A stretch of DNA of 46,982 nt from Bacteroidota bacterium (GTDB lineage Bacteria; Bacteroidota; Bacteroidia; Chitinophagales; Chitinophagaceae), in the NCBI GenBank assembly GCA_023429825.1, contig JAEZDC010000093.1, positions 1 to 46,982 on the forward strand, in the 5' to 3' direction. The notes below the pieces were generated by a model. The model made no database searches and was not told where the DNA came from. It saw only the letters and a program-made list of their open reading frames with translations. This document shows, one piece after another, positions 1 through 7,226 of the stretch (positions are counted from its first letter, which is position 1; each line of letters opens with the position of its first letter). The position numbers and the translations under genes were made by a program.

Positions 1-252
1 GCCTAACATAGTATACAAAGCACAGTTACCTGAAGCACCTCTGTATAATAGATATCCTCCTAATGCTGTTTTAACTAACCCTGAAATAGGGTTACTAAAA
101 AGATTACCTACACCATTTGTAAGTAAAAATGTTCCAAGGGTTGCAGAGATCATTCTTTCAGGCCAGCTAACGTTCACTTCATTTGATTGACCGATAGCTG
201 TATTTAAACCATTCTGCAGGTTGAACTGATTGTTAGCATTTTGTTCCATCAT
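1..252 (-). CDS. DUF2892-type membrane protein, N-terminal 84 codons (cut by window edge)
   Basis: An open frame runs from tandem ATG codons at 252-247 to the left edge with no stop, so only the N-terminus is visible. After a polar Asn/Gln-rich lead of about 25 residues comes NVSWPERMISATLG, then a hydrophobic segment, then GLVKTALGGYLLYRG and GNCALYTMLG. This order (NVS..ER..S...G, a hydrophobic stretch, GG.LLYRG, G.C.LY..LG) matches the DUF2892/YgaP-like two-helix membrane domain. In many Bacteroidota proteins that domain precedes a START/SRPBCC-like cyclase domain, but whether one follows here lies outside the window. The role is unknown beyond a likely inner-membrane location. I start at the first of the two Met codons; the second is equally possible. 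Confidence 0.7.
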   Translation of the reverse strand, partial: MMEQNANNQFNLQNGLNTAIGQSNEVNVSWPERMISATLGTFLLTNGVGNLFSNPISGLVKTALGGYLLYRGASGNCALYTMLG

Positions 253-421
253 AACAAATATTTTGTTAGGTGGCATCCAAAACCTTGCTTAATTCATTTT
301 GTTTGCAACAAATTGTTTTTCAAATTTCAACATACTCAGAACCGCTAAAAGCAAAAGAGAATGAGCAAGAAAATACACAGCTGCTACAATTATTGTACAC
401 CTCGTTGAAGGGAGTAAATAA

Positions 422-452
422 AAAAGAGGCTACTGATTTAGTAACCTCTTTT
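422..452 (-). terminator. Rho-independent terminator of the 468-1061 gene
   Basis: A 12-bp stem (arms 422-433 and 441-452, one mismatch) closes a 7-nt loop. On the minus strand it is followed by a run of five T. It starts 16 bases past the stop of the minus-strand gene ending at 468. Confidence 0.75.
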
Positions 453-467
453 CAATAAATGCTTTGT

Positions 468-1061
468 TTATTGGATCAGTTTTGCAATTTGTGCAAGTGG
501 TAATGTATTGGCAAATGCGGTTATTTCAGCTTCTGTTGTCTCTGTAACAGTAAAGCTGATCAATGCGCTGCCGAGCGGCACCTGTAACTCGTAGTTCAAT
601 TTACCTTCACTCCCTTCTCTCTTTTCCAGCCTTGCTTTATATCCTTGTAGTTTGATTGTTTTGCTATTCGGATCACCCATATTTCCCATAACAGGCAGAT
701 TCAAAAAAGTGTTCAGCATTGCCACCATTGGTGAATTGCTGATGATCGATACTTCCGCTTTTTTAGAGAACTTTCCATAGCTGCGATGAACGGTAGCTCC
801 TACAAAACCTACATTAGAACTTACATTATCATCATTTGCGTTTGTTGATAGTGTATCCATTTTAGCTGGCAACAGTTTCAATACTTCACGACCGATGGTC
901 ATGTCAATTTCCTGCATTGCTTTTTGTAAAGCAAAATGGGCATCTTCCAGTTTTCCTGCCTTATAAGAGTTTTTTGCTGTTGTAATGTTTGAGGTGAATT
1001 CCTGCGCAAAAGCAGGCGTGATAAGTAGCGTTGCTATTAGTATGATAAATATCTTTTTCAT
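468..1061 (-). CDS. Secreted protein of unknown function, paralogue of its upstream neighbour
   Basis: This 197-residue protein begins with a clear Sec signal peptide (MKKIFIILIATLLITPAFAQ, cut after AFA). I do not recognise a named family. Residues 25-65 are a helical segment containing GKLEDAHFALQKAMQEIDM and IGREVLKLLPAKM. The neighbouring gene has the closely related ARYSLQQALMGIEIQLGRQ and ILKSLPPTV at the equivalent place, so the two are diverged tandem duplicates. The C-terminal part is predicted beta-rich and lacks cysteines or obvious catalytic motifs. The gap to the upstream gene is 24 bases, so they are probably co-transcribed. The likely location is periplasm or outside the cell; the function is unknown. 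Confidence 0.85.
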   Translation of the reverse strand: MKKIFIILIATLLITPAFAQEFTSNITTAKNSYKAGKLEDAHFALQKAMQEIDMTIGREVLKLLPAKMDTLSTNANDDNVSSNVGFVGATVHRSYGKFSKKAEVSIISNSPMVAMLNTFLNLPVMGNMGDPNSKTIKLQGYKARLEKREGSEGKLNYELQVPLGSALISFTVTETTEAEITAFANTLPLAQIAKLIQ

Positions 1062-1085
1062 GTCTTTTAGTTAGATGTTGATGAA

Positions 1086-1889
1086 TTATTGTTCTCCAAG
1101 TAATTTTTTGATCGCATCTACATCGAAGCTTTCGGCTGCAGCCATTACATCCTGCTCTGTAGCATAGTTGATGCATTCCCAAACAATCATTGAAGTTTGT
1201 CCAAGCTGGGTCATCAGTGTATAACCCCGGTTTTCATCATATTGAATGATAGCTTTATTTCCTTTTACTCGTACCTGTTTGAAGTTCTGAGTATTTGAAC
1301 TAGACTGTATCATTCCTGCATTAGCAAAATATACATTCATTGCACCTGCATAAGCACTATTATTTCCAATTGTTATGGTAAGTTGCTTGTCATCCTTCCT
1401 GTAAATTCTCTGTATGCTGAGATTGCTCCATCCCCATTGTGTACTCATTACTTTATCCTGAACAGTATCTGCAGGCAACTGCGAAACAGTCGGAGGCAAT
1501 GATTTCAATATCTGTCTTCCCAGCTGTATCTCTATACCCATCAAGGCCTGTTGCAGGGAATATCTCGCATCACTATAATTCTTTGCGTTATGTGCAGCTT
1601 CAGCATCGTTTACCTGGACCAGCACATCTGGTGGTGTTGTATTAGTTAACCCCGCGCCGCCTTTATTAGAAGGTCTTCCTGTAGAAGAGGATGAATTGCT
1701 TGAAGCTCCTGCATTATTCGTGTTGTTATTCTCTGAACTGGTTGAATTTGTGCCAACCTTTTTATCTACTGCATTCTCGATTTTCTGTTCAGCTTTTTCT
1801 TTAAGTTTCTTAAGGAAACCTTGTGCAGAAACGCCTACAGGCAGAGAAAAGAATGCCAGCATGCAGCCATAGAGCAAGATGTTTTTCAT
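1086..1889 (-). CDS. Secreted protein of unknown function with Ser/Asn-rich linker
   Basis: This 267-residue protein starts with a signal peptide (MKNILLYGCMLAFFSLPVGVSAQ). A charged helix (residues 24-47, Lys/Glu rich) follows, then a low-complexity Ser/Asn/Gly linker (about 48-78). From about residue 88 it carries the same helical and C-terminal module as the downstream gene at 468-1061 (ARYSLQQAL, LGRQILKSLP). The linker and charged helix are absent from the shorter paralogue. A TAnnTTTG element lies upstream at 1916-1923 and the two genes share one terminator at 422-452. This points to a two-gene operon of paralogous exported proteins. No enzymatic motif is visible and the function is unknown. 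Confidence 0.85.
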   Translation of the reverse strand: MKNILLYGCMLAFFSLPVGVSAQGFLKKLKEKAEQKIENAVDKKVGTNSTSSENNNTNNAGASSNSSSSTGRPSNKGGAGLTNTTPPDVLVQVNDAEAAHNAKNYSDARYSLQQALMGIEIQLGRQILKSLPPTVSQLPADTVQDKVMSTQWGWSNLSIQRIYRKDDKQLTITIGNNSAYAGAMNVYFANAGMIQSSSNTQNFKQVRVKGNKAIIQYDENRGYTLMTQLGQTSMIVWECINYATEQDVMAAAESFDVDAIKKLLGEQ

Positions 1890-1915
1890 GATGTATGTTT
1901 TTGCAGTTAAGGGAA

Positions 1916-1923
1916 CAAAAGTA
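1916..1923 (-). promoter_or_regulatory. -7 element TACTTTTG for the 1889 gene
   Basis: On the minus strand TACTTTTG matches the Bacteroidota sigma -7 consensus TAnnTTTG and lies 26 bases before the ATG at 1889. No convincing -33 element was identified. Confidence 0.45.
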
Positions 1924-1995
1924 AAAACTTAAGCTACGAATTTCATAGTGCTGCAATGTGATATTAATGTGGTTTTTCTGCATCATTGAAACAAA

Positions 1996-2022
1996 AATGC
2001 TCCTGATCAGACCAAGAGCATT
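1996..2022 (-). terminator. Probable terminator after the aminotransferase gene
   Basis: A 7-bp perfect stem (1996-2002 and 2016-2022) has a 13-nt loop. On the minus strand it is followed by TTTTG. It lies 30 bases past the stop at 2052. The loop is long, so strength is uncertain. Confidence 0.5.
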
Positions 2023-2051
2023 ATAAAACAATACTTTAAGAAAGATTATTT

Positions 2052-3239
2052 TCATCCCGGGTATGCTTTCAATGCAGCCTCCAGGCAATCCATTGCTTTA
2101 TTAATAGCTGAAGTATTCAAAACATATGCAAGTCTTACTTCCTGTTTACCTAATCCTGCTGTACCGTAAAAACCTGTTGCAGGGGCCAGCATAACAGTAG
2201 CACCATTATGACTATGGCTTTCCAATAACCATTGGCAAAAAGTATCTGCATCATCAATAGGCAATCTTGCGATGGCATAAAAAGCACCACCGGGATTAGG
2301 GCAAAACACTCCTTCCATTGCGTTCAATCTTTTTACGATAAGGTCTCTCCTGGATTTGTACTCTGCTTTAGTTGTATCAAAATAATCTGCAGGCAGATCG
2401 ATCGCAGCTTCACCCGCAATCTGTGCAAAACTTGGCGGGCTTAATCTTGCCTGTGCAAATTTCATTGCAGCATCCAGCACAGTCTTGTTCTTCGTAACAA
2501 AAGCGCCAATCCTTCCGCCGCAGGCGCTATAACGCTTACTGATCGTATCCATCATTATCACATGCTCTTCCGCCCCCTTCAAATGCATTGCACTTATCTG
2601 CTTTCCTTCATAAGCAAATTCCCTGTAAGCCTCGTCGCTGAACAAATACAACCCATGCCTGATAATGATATCCTTTAATTGCTGCATTTCTTTTTCACTG
2701 TATAAATAACCGGTAGGATTATTAGGATTACAGATCACGATCGCTTTTGTTCTAGGTGTGATCTTCTTTTCAATTTCTTCGATTGGTGGTAATGCAAAAC
2801 CGTTATCGATATAACTTGTTACAGGCACAACTTTTACTCCTGCTGCAACAGCGAAACCATTGTAGTTTGCATAATACGGTTCCGGAATGATCACTTCATC
2901 ACCTGCATCCAAGCACGTATTAAATCCAAACAAGATCGCCTCGCTTCCACCTGTAGTTATAATGATCTGCGTATGATCCACCTCGATACCTACACTTGCA
3001 TAATACTTTACAAGTTTGCGGCGATAACTTTCATTCCCTGCACTATGGCTATACTCTAATACTTTGAAATCGCTGTTACGAACAGCATCCAGCACCAGTT
3101 TCGGCGTTTCTATATCCGGTTGGCCAATATTCAAGTGATAAACTGTAAGTCCTTTTTTCTTCGCAGCTTCTGCGTAAGGAACCAATTTTCTTATGGGTGA
3201 AGGTGGCATTTCCTGGCCACGTTGACTGATTTGTAACAT
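2052..3239 (-). CDS. PLP-dependent aminotransferase, class I/II (aspartate aminotransferase type)
   Basis: This 395-residue fold-type I aminotransferase transfers an amino group between an amino acid and a 2-oxo acid using pyridoxal phosphate. Visible family marks are GQPDIETP near residue 39, GGSEAILFG at 97-105 (phosphate region), NPNNPTG at 171-177, SDEAYREF at 201-208 (the Asp and Tyr contact the cofactor) and SKRYSACGGRIG with the Schiff-base lysine at K235. The arginine that holds the substrate carboxylate should be in the C-terminal EVRLAYVL segment. Length is normal. The substrate cannot be fixed from sequence; aspartate or another common amino acid is plausible. The start is supported by a -7 element only 4 nt before the ATG. 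It appears to be a single-gene unit. Confidence 0.93.
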   Translation of the reverse strand: MLQISQRGQEMPPSPIRKLVPYAEAAKKKGLTVYHLNIGQPDIETPKLVLDAVRNSDFKVLEYSHSAGNESYRRKLVKYYASVGIEVDHTQIIITTGGSEAILFGFNTCLDAGDEVIIPEPYYANYNGFAVAAGVKVVPVTSYIDNGFALPPIEEIEKKITPRTKAIVICNPNNPTGYLYSEKEMQQLKDIIIRHGLYLFSDEAYREFAYEGKQISAMHLKGAEEHVIMMDTISKRYSACGGRIGAFVTKNKTVLDAAMKFAQARLSPPSFAQIAGEAAIDLPADYFDTTKAEYKSRRDLIVKRLNAMEGVFCPNPGGAFYAIARLPIDDADTFCQWLLESHSHNGATVMLAPATGFYGTAGLGKQEVRLAYVLNTSAINKAMDCLEAALKAYPG

Positions 3240-3243
3240 GCGG

Positions 3244-3251
3244 CAAAAATA
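3244..3251 (-). promoter_or_regulatory. -7 element TATTTTTG directly before the aminotransferase ATG
   Basis: On the minus strand TATTTTTG is followed by only CCGC and then the ATG at 3239. Initiation about 5-7 nt downstream of a -7 element would place the 5' end at or next to the start codon, so the mRNA is probably leaderless. The same 15-base arrangement precedes the E1 gene at 4467. Confidence 0.6.
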
Positions 3252-3313
3252 GCAGTTTAAGGATTTAGGTGTAATGATTTATGTTACCAGCCACATCACA
3301 TTTATTATCTCCT

Positions 3314-3333
3314 GTTGCATCGCACGCTTGTAC
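3314..3333 (+). repeat. Dispersed 20-bp intergenic word, copy 1
   Basis: GTTGCATCGCACGCTTGTAC. This copy differs at two positions from the identical copies at 26305-26324 (plus) and 39445-39464 (minus). It lies in the spacer between the aminotransferase start and the DUF1573 gene end. It is not an obvious hairpin and overlaps no gene. Confidence 0.7.
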
Positions 3334-3360
3334 TTTCTGATCTTTACTAAACATAAAAAA

Positions 3361-3380
3361 GCCGCAAACGAATTTGCGGC
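3361..3380 (-). terminator. Terminator after the DUF1573 pair
   Basis: A perfect 8-bp stem (GCCGCAAA at 3361-3368 pairing with 3373-3380) has a CGAA loop. On the minus strand a run of six T follows. It lies 25 bases past the stop at 3406. Confidence 0.85.
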
Positions 3381-3405
3381 TTAGTATAGTCAGAAGAATT
3401 TTCTC

Positions 3406-3789
3406 TTATTTCTTGGTTGCGGCCATTACATCCCCATCTATCGTTAATATAAATGGTTCGGCGATATTCAGGAATTTCACTGTTACTTTCTTAGTGAAAG
3501 CTCCGGGATTAGCTGCGTTGTATGTTACTTTTATTTTTCCCTCTTTCCCTTTACCTACGGGCGCCTGTGGATATTCAGGTTTTGTACAACCACATTCAGC
3601 AGTTGCACTTTCGACGATCAGCGCCTTGGAAGCAGAGAGATTTTTAAAAGTAAAAGTGTACGTAGCAGGTACATTGTGTTTGATCTTGCCAAATGTGTGC
3701 TTTACAGCTGAGAATTTTACATCATTCTTAGTTTGAGCAAACAAACATGTACTGATCGAAACAAATAATAATACTAGGAACTGCTTCAT
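3406..3789 (-). CDS. DUF1573 domain protein, secreted
   Basis: This is a 127-residue protein with a signal peptide (MKQFLVLLFVSISTCLFAQ). The rest is one DUF1573 domain, an Ig-like (ASPM/SPD-2/hydin-like) beta-sandwich common in exported Bacteroidota proteins. Diagnostic pieces are HTFGKIKH near residue 31, YTFTFKNLS, the cysteine pair in ATAECGCTKPEYP and the closing VTVKFLNIAEPFILTIDG. The biochemical role of the family is not established. It starts one base after the stop of its paralogue at 3791, so the pair is almost certainly co-transcribed and translationally coupled. Confidence 0.9.
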   Translation of the reverse strand: MKQFLVLLFVSISTCLFAQTKNDVKFSAVKHTFGKIKHNVPATYTFTFKNLSASKALIVESATAECGCTKPEYPQAPVGKGKEGKIKVTYNAANPGAFTKKVTVKFLNIAEPFILTIDGDVMAATKK

Positions 3790-3790
3790 A

Positions 3791-4273
3791 TTAGTGTTTA
3801 TGTCCTGGCTTTAATTTCTCTAATCCGTTATTCGCAGGCGCAGCATTTTCTGCGACCTGGTAGGTTTCTCCGTTAAATGTAATTACCTGGGTTAAACCAC
3901 CAGTTAAATAAATCGTAGCCGTTTTAGTGAATGGCCCCATTGCAGCAGCATTAAATCCTAAAGTCACTTTCGTACTTTGACCAGGACCAAAAGATACATT
4001 TTGCTGATACTTGGGAGTTGTACAACCACAAGCTACCTGAATGTTCTCTATCTTTAATGAGTCTTTGCTGATGTTTTTAATCTCAACTTCAAACTCAACA
4101 GGCTTACCCTGAGGAATTTTACCGAAACTGTAAGTCGTTGTGCTGAAAGCAACATAACTTTTAATGTCCTTTTGCTCAACCTGGTTTGGATTTGTTGTAG
4201 GAGTAACGGTTTGAGCGTTAAGAGCTACACCAAAGAAGAAAAGGCTGGCAGCCAAAAATGTAAATTTCTTCAT
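3791..4273 (-). CDS. DUF1573 domain protein, secreted, first gene of a tandem pair
   Basis: This 160-residue protein has a signal peptide (MKKFTFLAASLFFFGVALNAQ) and one DUF1573 Ig-like domain. It shares with its neighbour the pattern TYSFGKIPQG, FEVEIKNIS, the cysteine pair in VACGCTTPKYQ and a closing beta strand (TATIYLTGG). It differs by an extra N-terminal spacer (about residues 22-40) and a C-terminal tail ending in KPGHKH. It is presumably periplasmic or surface associated; no ligand or partner can be deduced. A gene pair followed by one strong terminator (3361-3380) forms a compact operon. Confidence 0.9.
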   Translation of the reverse strand: MKKFTFLAASLFFFGVALNAQTVTPTTNPNQVEQKDIKSYVAFSTTTYSFGKIPQGKPVEFEVEIKNISKDSLKIENIQVACGCTTPKYQQNVSFGPGQSTKVTLGFNAAAMGPFTKTATIYLTGGLTQVITFNGETYQVAENAAPANNGLEKLKPGHKH

Positions 4274-4454
4274 CTTGTAATTGATTTATGTGGGTAAAGT
4301 TAACAACTAAAAGTAATTTCAGAATCTTCAAACAGTAACCCTCTCCTTTTTAAGAAGAATTTATATAGGTTTTTGACCTGTTTAAATGCCAGAATGCTGC
4401 TTTTTTATTCTGTTTCAAAGCAATTTTAGGCTATGGCAGTGAGCCCTTAATGTA

Positions 4455-4462
4455 TATTTTTG
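4455..4462 (+). promoter_or_regulatory. -7 element TATTTTTG directly before the E1 start
   Basis: TATTTTTG at 4455-4462 is followed by CCGC and then ATG at 4467. The layout is identical to that before the aminotransferase at 3239, and a leaderless transcript is likely. Confidence 0.6.
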
Positions 4463-4466
4463 CCGC

Positions 4467-6860
4467 ATGGAACAAACTGAGAGTTCGCTACAATACAAAG
4501 ATGACATGTTGAGCTATGATGGCTTCCGTACAGCCGTTATGGAAGATTATAAAATGGCCGTTGTAAGCCGTGAGGCAAGCCTGATGGGTCGCAAAGAAGT
4601 GCTAACTGGCAAAGCTAAATTTGGAATTTTTGGTGATGGTAAAGAGGTGGCGCAGATTGCAATGGCAAAATTTTTCAAACCGGGAGACTACCGGTCAGGA
4701 TATTATCGTGACCAGACCTTCATGTTTGCAGCCGGTCTTGCTAATGTAGAACAATTTTTTTCGCAGCTTTATGCTGACCCTGATATAAATAATGATCCAT
4801 TCAGTGCTGGACGTCAAATGAATGCACACTTCGCTACCAAATTCGTAGATGAGGGCGGTAACTGGCTCGATCTTGCAAATCATAAAAATGTTTCATCAGA
4901 CATCGCCCCTACCGCCGGGCAAATGGTGCGTGCATTAGGACTTGCTTTTGCATCAAAGTGTTTTAGAAATATTGAGCAGCTTCGCCAATTTGATGATCTT
5001 TCACACAATGGAAATGAAATATGTTTTTGCACTATCGGTGATGCGAGTACAAGTGAAGGTCATTTTTGGGAAACCGTAAATGCGGCTGGCGTACTACAAG
5101 TTCCTTTAGCCATTTTTGTATGGGATAACGGGTACGGAATATCTGTACCTAAAGAATATCAAACCACCAAGGGTTCGATTTCTGCTGCATTAAAGGGCTT
5201 TCAAAAACAAGAGGGCACTAACGGCTTCAATATTTACAAGGTAAAAGCGTGGGATTATGCAGGTATGTGTGAAGTATTTGAAGATGCTTTACAAAAAATA
5301 AGAGATACACATGTGCCGGCCATTTTCCACGTAGAAGAAGTAACACAACCACAAGGGCACTCTACTTCTGGAAGCCATGAGAGATATAAAACTCAGGAAA
5401 GATTACAATGGGAAAAAGAATGGGATTGCATCAAACAGATGCGGGAATGGATCATTACTAATGGTATTCTTTCAGAAGAAGAATTAGATGGTGTAGAATT
5501 GGAAGCGAGAGAATTTGTGAAGGAAAGTAAGAACAGAGCCTGGGAAAAATACCTGAATCCTATTAAACAACAGGTTGCTAAAACAGTTGATCTGTTACGC
5601 ACCATTATGGTGAATGATATTGAGGTTTATAATACACTTCAGCAGATCGCAAAGGAGTTGGAAAGTAATAGAGAGCCTTTACGGAGAGATGTGATGAAGG
5701 CCTTAGCAATAGCAGTTGAACTGGCTGGCAATTCCCCTTCAATAGAAGAGATCAACAACTATTATAACGCACTAAAAGAAGAAAATACTTCACTATATAA
5801 TACTTATTTATATTCTGAAACTTCAAAAGCTGCATTAAAAATCGAAGAGGTAAAACCACTTATTTCTTTTGATGCACCTACGCTGAATGGCTTTGAAGTT
5901 TTAAACAAATATTTTGATCAACTGTTTGCAAACAATCCAAAAGTTGTTGCTTTTGGTGAAGACGTTGGATTTATCGGAGACGTGAACCAGGGATTTGCAG
6001 GATTACAGGAAAAATATGGGGAACAAAGGATCTTTGACACAGGTATACGTGAGCTTACTATCGTTGGCCAGGGAATAGGCTTAGCGATGAGAGGCTTAAG
6101 ACCTATTGCTGAGATACAATACCTGGATTATCTCCTTTATGGTTTACAGCCTTTAAGTGATGATGTAGCTACGTTGCATTATAGAACAAAGGGACAGCAA
6201 AGTTGTCCGCTGATCATTAGAACAAGAGGTCATCGTTTGGAAGGTATCTGGCATAGTGGGTCGCCAATGGGAGTTGTGATAAATGCACTGCGTGGCATGC
6301 ATGTTTGCGTTCCAAGAAATATGGTGCAGGCGGTAGGAATGTATAATACGTTATTAAGGAGTAATGATCCGGGTATCGTTGTAGAATGCCTGAACGGGTA
6401 CAGGCTGAAAGAAAAACTTCCTTCCAACCTGCTTGATTATACAGTTCCATTTGGCGTACCCGACGTGATTAAAGAAGGTTCCGACGTCACCATTGTTTCT
6501 TATGGATCAACTTTGCGTATAATACAAGATGCAGTTGCAAGATTGGAGAAACCTGGCGTCAGTTGCGAGATCGTAGACGTACAGACGCTTGTACCTTTTG
6601 ATATCAACCACATGGTAGTACAGTCACTAAAGAAAACAAACAGAATTGTTTTTATCGATGAAGATGTTCCGGGTGGTGCTGCGGCTTACATGTTTAATAA
6701 AGTGATGGAAGAACAAGGTGGTTACAAGTGGCTTGATTGCAGCCCGAGAACTATTACTGCAAAAGCACATCGTCCAGCATATGGAAGTGACGGAGATTAT
6801 TTCAGTAAACCAAATGCGGAGGAAATTATCCAGGTGATTAAGGAAATGATGGCAGAATAG
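4467..6860 (+). CDS. 2-oxoacid dehydrogenase E1, alpha and beta subunits fused
   Basis: This 797-residue thiamine-diphosphate enzyme decarboxylates a 2-oxo acid and reductively acylates the lipoyl group of an E2 partner (branched-chain or pyruvate type complex). Residues about 30-380 are the E1 alpha half, with the ThDP/Mg motif beginning GDASTSEG near residue 191 and ending DNGYGIS. A linker of about 80 residues follows. From about residue 470 comes the E1 beta half: FGEDVGFIGD, FDTGIRELTIVG, IAEIQYLDYL, RTRGHRLEGIWHSGSP and the C-terminal transketolase domain with EDVPGGAAAYM. In most bacteria these are two genes; the single-chain form is common in Bacteroidota and is sometimes mislabelled. 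No E2 or E3 gene lies nearby. Substrate preference cannot be read from sequence. Confidence 0.93.
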   Translation: MEQTESSLQYKDDMLSYDGFRTAVMEDYKMAVVSREASLMGRKEVLTGKAKFGIFGDGKEVAQIAMAKFFKPGDYRSGYYRDQTFMFAAGLANVEQFFSQLYADPDINNDPFSAGRQMNAHFATKFVDEGGNWLDLANHKNVSSDIAPTAGQMVRALGLAFASKCFRNIEQLRQFDDLSHNGNEICFCTIGDASTSEGHFWETVNAAGVLQVPLAIFVWDNGYGISVPKEYQTTKGSISAALKGFQKQEGTNGFNIYKVKAWDYAGMCEVFEDALQKIRDTHVPAIFHVEEVTQPQGHSTSGSHERYKTQERLQWEKEWDCIKQMREWIITNGILSEEELDGVELEAREFVKESKNRAWEKYLNPIKQQVAKTVDLLRTIMVNDIEVYNTLQQIAKELESNREPLRRDVMKALAIAVELAGNSPSIEEINNYYNALKEENTSLYNTYLYSETSKAALKIEEVKPLISFDAPTLNGFEVLNKYFDQLFANNPKVVAFGEDVGFIGDVNQGFAGLQEKYGEQRIFDTGIRELTIVGQGIGLAMRGLRPIAEIQYLDYLLYGLQPLSDDVATLHYRTKGQQSCPLIIRTRGHRLEGIWHSGSPMGVVINALRGMHVCVPRNMVQAVGMYNTLLRSNDPGIVVECLNGYRLKEKLPSNLLDYTVPFGVPDVIKEGSDVTIVSYGSTLRIIQDAVARLEKPGVSCEIVDVQTLVPFDINHMVVQSLKKTNRIVFIDEDVPGGAAAYMFNKVMEEQGGYKWLDCSPRTITAKAHRPAYGSDGDYFSKPNAEEIIQVIKEMMAE

Positions 6861-6952
6861 TTCATCAATGGACGCGAGGAAAATGTATAGGCTTTATAGG
6901 GACTTTGATTCATATTTAACTTCCCTCAAACAAGTATTGCCAACGCGTAAAA

Positions 6953-6976
6953 AAGCCCTGCGTTTCTGCAAGGCTT
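6953..6976 (-). terminator. Terminator of the small gene 6986-7168
   Basis: A 9-bp stem with one mismatch (6953-6961 and 6968-6976) is followed on the minus strand by a run of T. It begins 10 bases past the stop of the small minus-strand ORF and is evidence that this ORF is a real gene. It may also help stop transcription arriving from the E1 gene on the plus strand. Confidence 0.7.
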
Positions 6977-6985
6977 ACGTTAAGT

Positions 6986-7168
6986 TTATTTATTCTTCAC
7001 TTTACTTCTATCATTGCGCTTCTGCTTGGTATTATGTGAAACATCAGTTCCTTTGAAATGCTGCTCCTCATTTTTGCGGCTGTCCAAATTGTCTCTTATT
7101 TCTGGCGTTGGCCTGTGACCTGGCATCTGCTTATTCTGCATGTTGTTCATACTTCTTGATCCTTTCAT
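6986..7168 (-). CDS. Small hydrophilic protein of unknown function (60 aa)
   Basis: A short basic, highly polar ORF begins with three nearby Met codons (MKGSRSMNNMQNKQ). It contains RPTPEIRDNLDSRKNEEQ and FKGTDVSHNTKQKRND, and has no hydrophobic segment or cysteine. The core DSRKNEEQ..KG.DV.HN resembles short disordered proteins I associate with Bacteroidota, but I cannot name a family. Support comes from composition, a terminator placed just after its stop on the same strand, and the lack of a better gene in this gap. The overlapping plus-strand frame 6868-7056 runs through that terminator and is less credible. Start choice among the three Met codons is open. Confidence 0.5.
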   Translation of the reverse strand: MKGSRSMNNMQNKQMPGHRPTPEIRDNLDSRKNEEQHFKGTDVSHNTKQKRNDRSKVKNK

Positions 7169-7226
7169 AACGCACGTTTTCTAAACAGAAAACAAAACCG
7201 TACCAGTGCAGAAGTGCTTGTTTCTC

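Noticed and set aside
270..458. Plus-strand 62-codon frame
   Set aside because: Its start is GTG without a supported promoter, it reads through the terminator hairpin at 422-452 and has no recognisable composition.
6868..7056. Plus-strand 62-codon frame just after the E1 stop
   Set aside because: It overlaps the terminator at 6953-6976 and the better supported minus-strand small gene; the product is not family-like.
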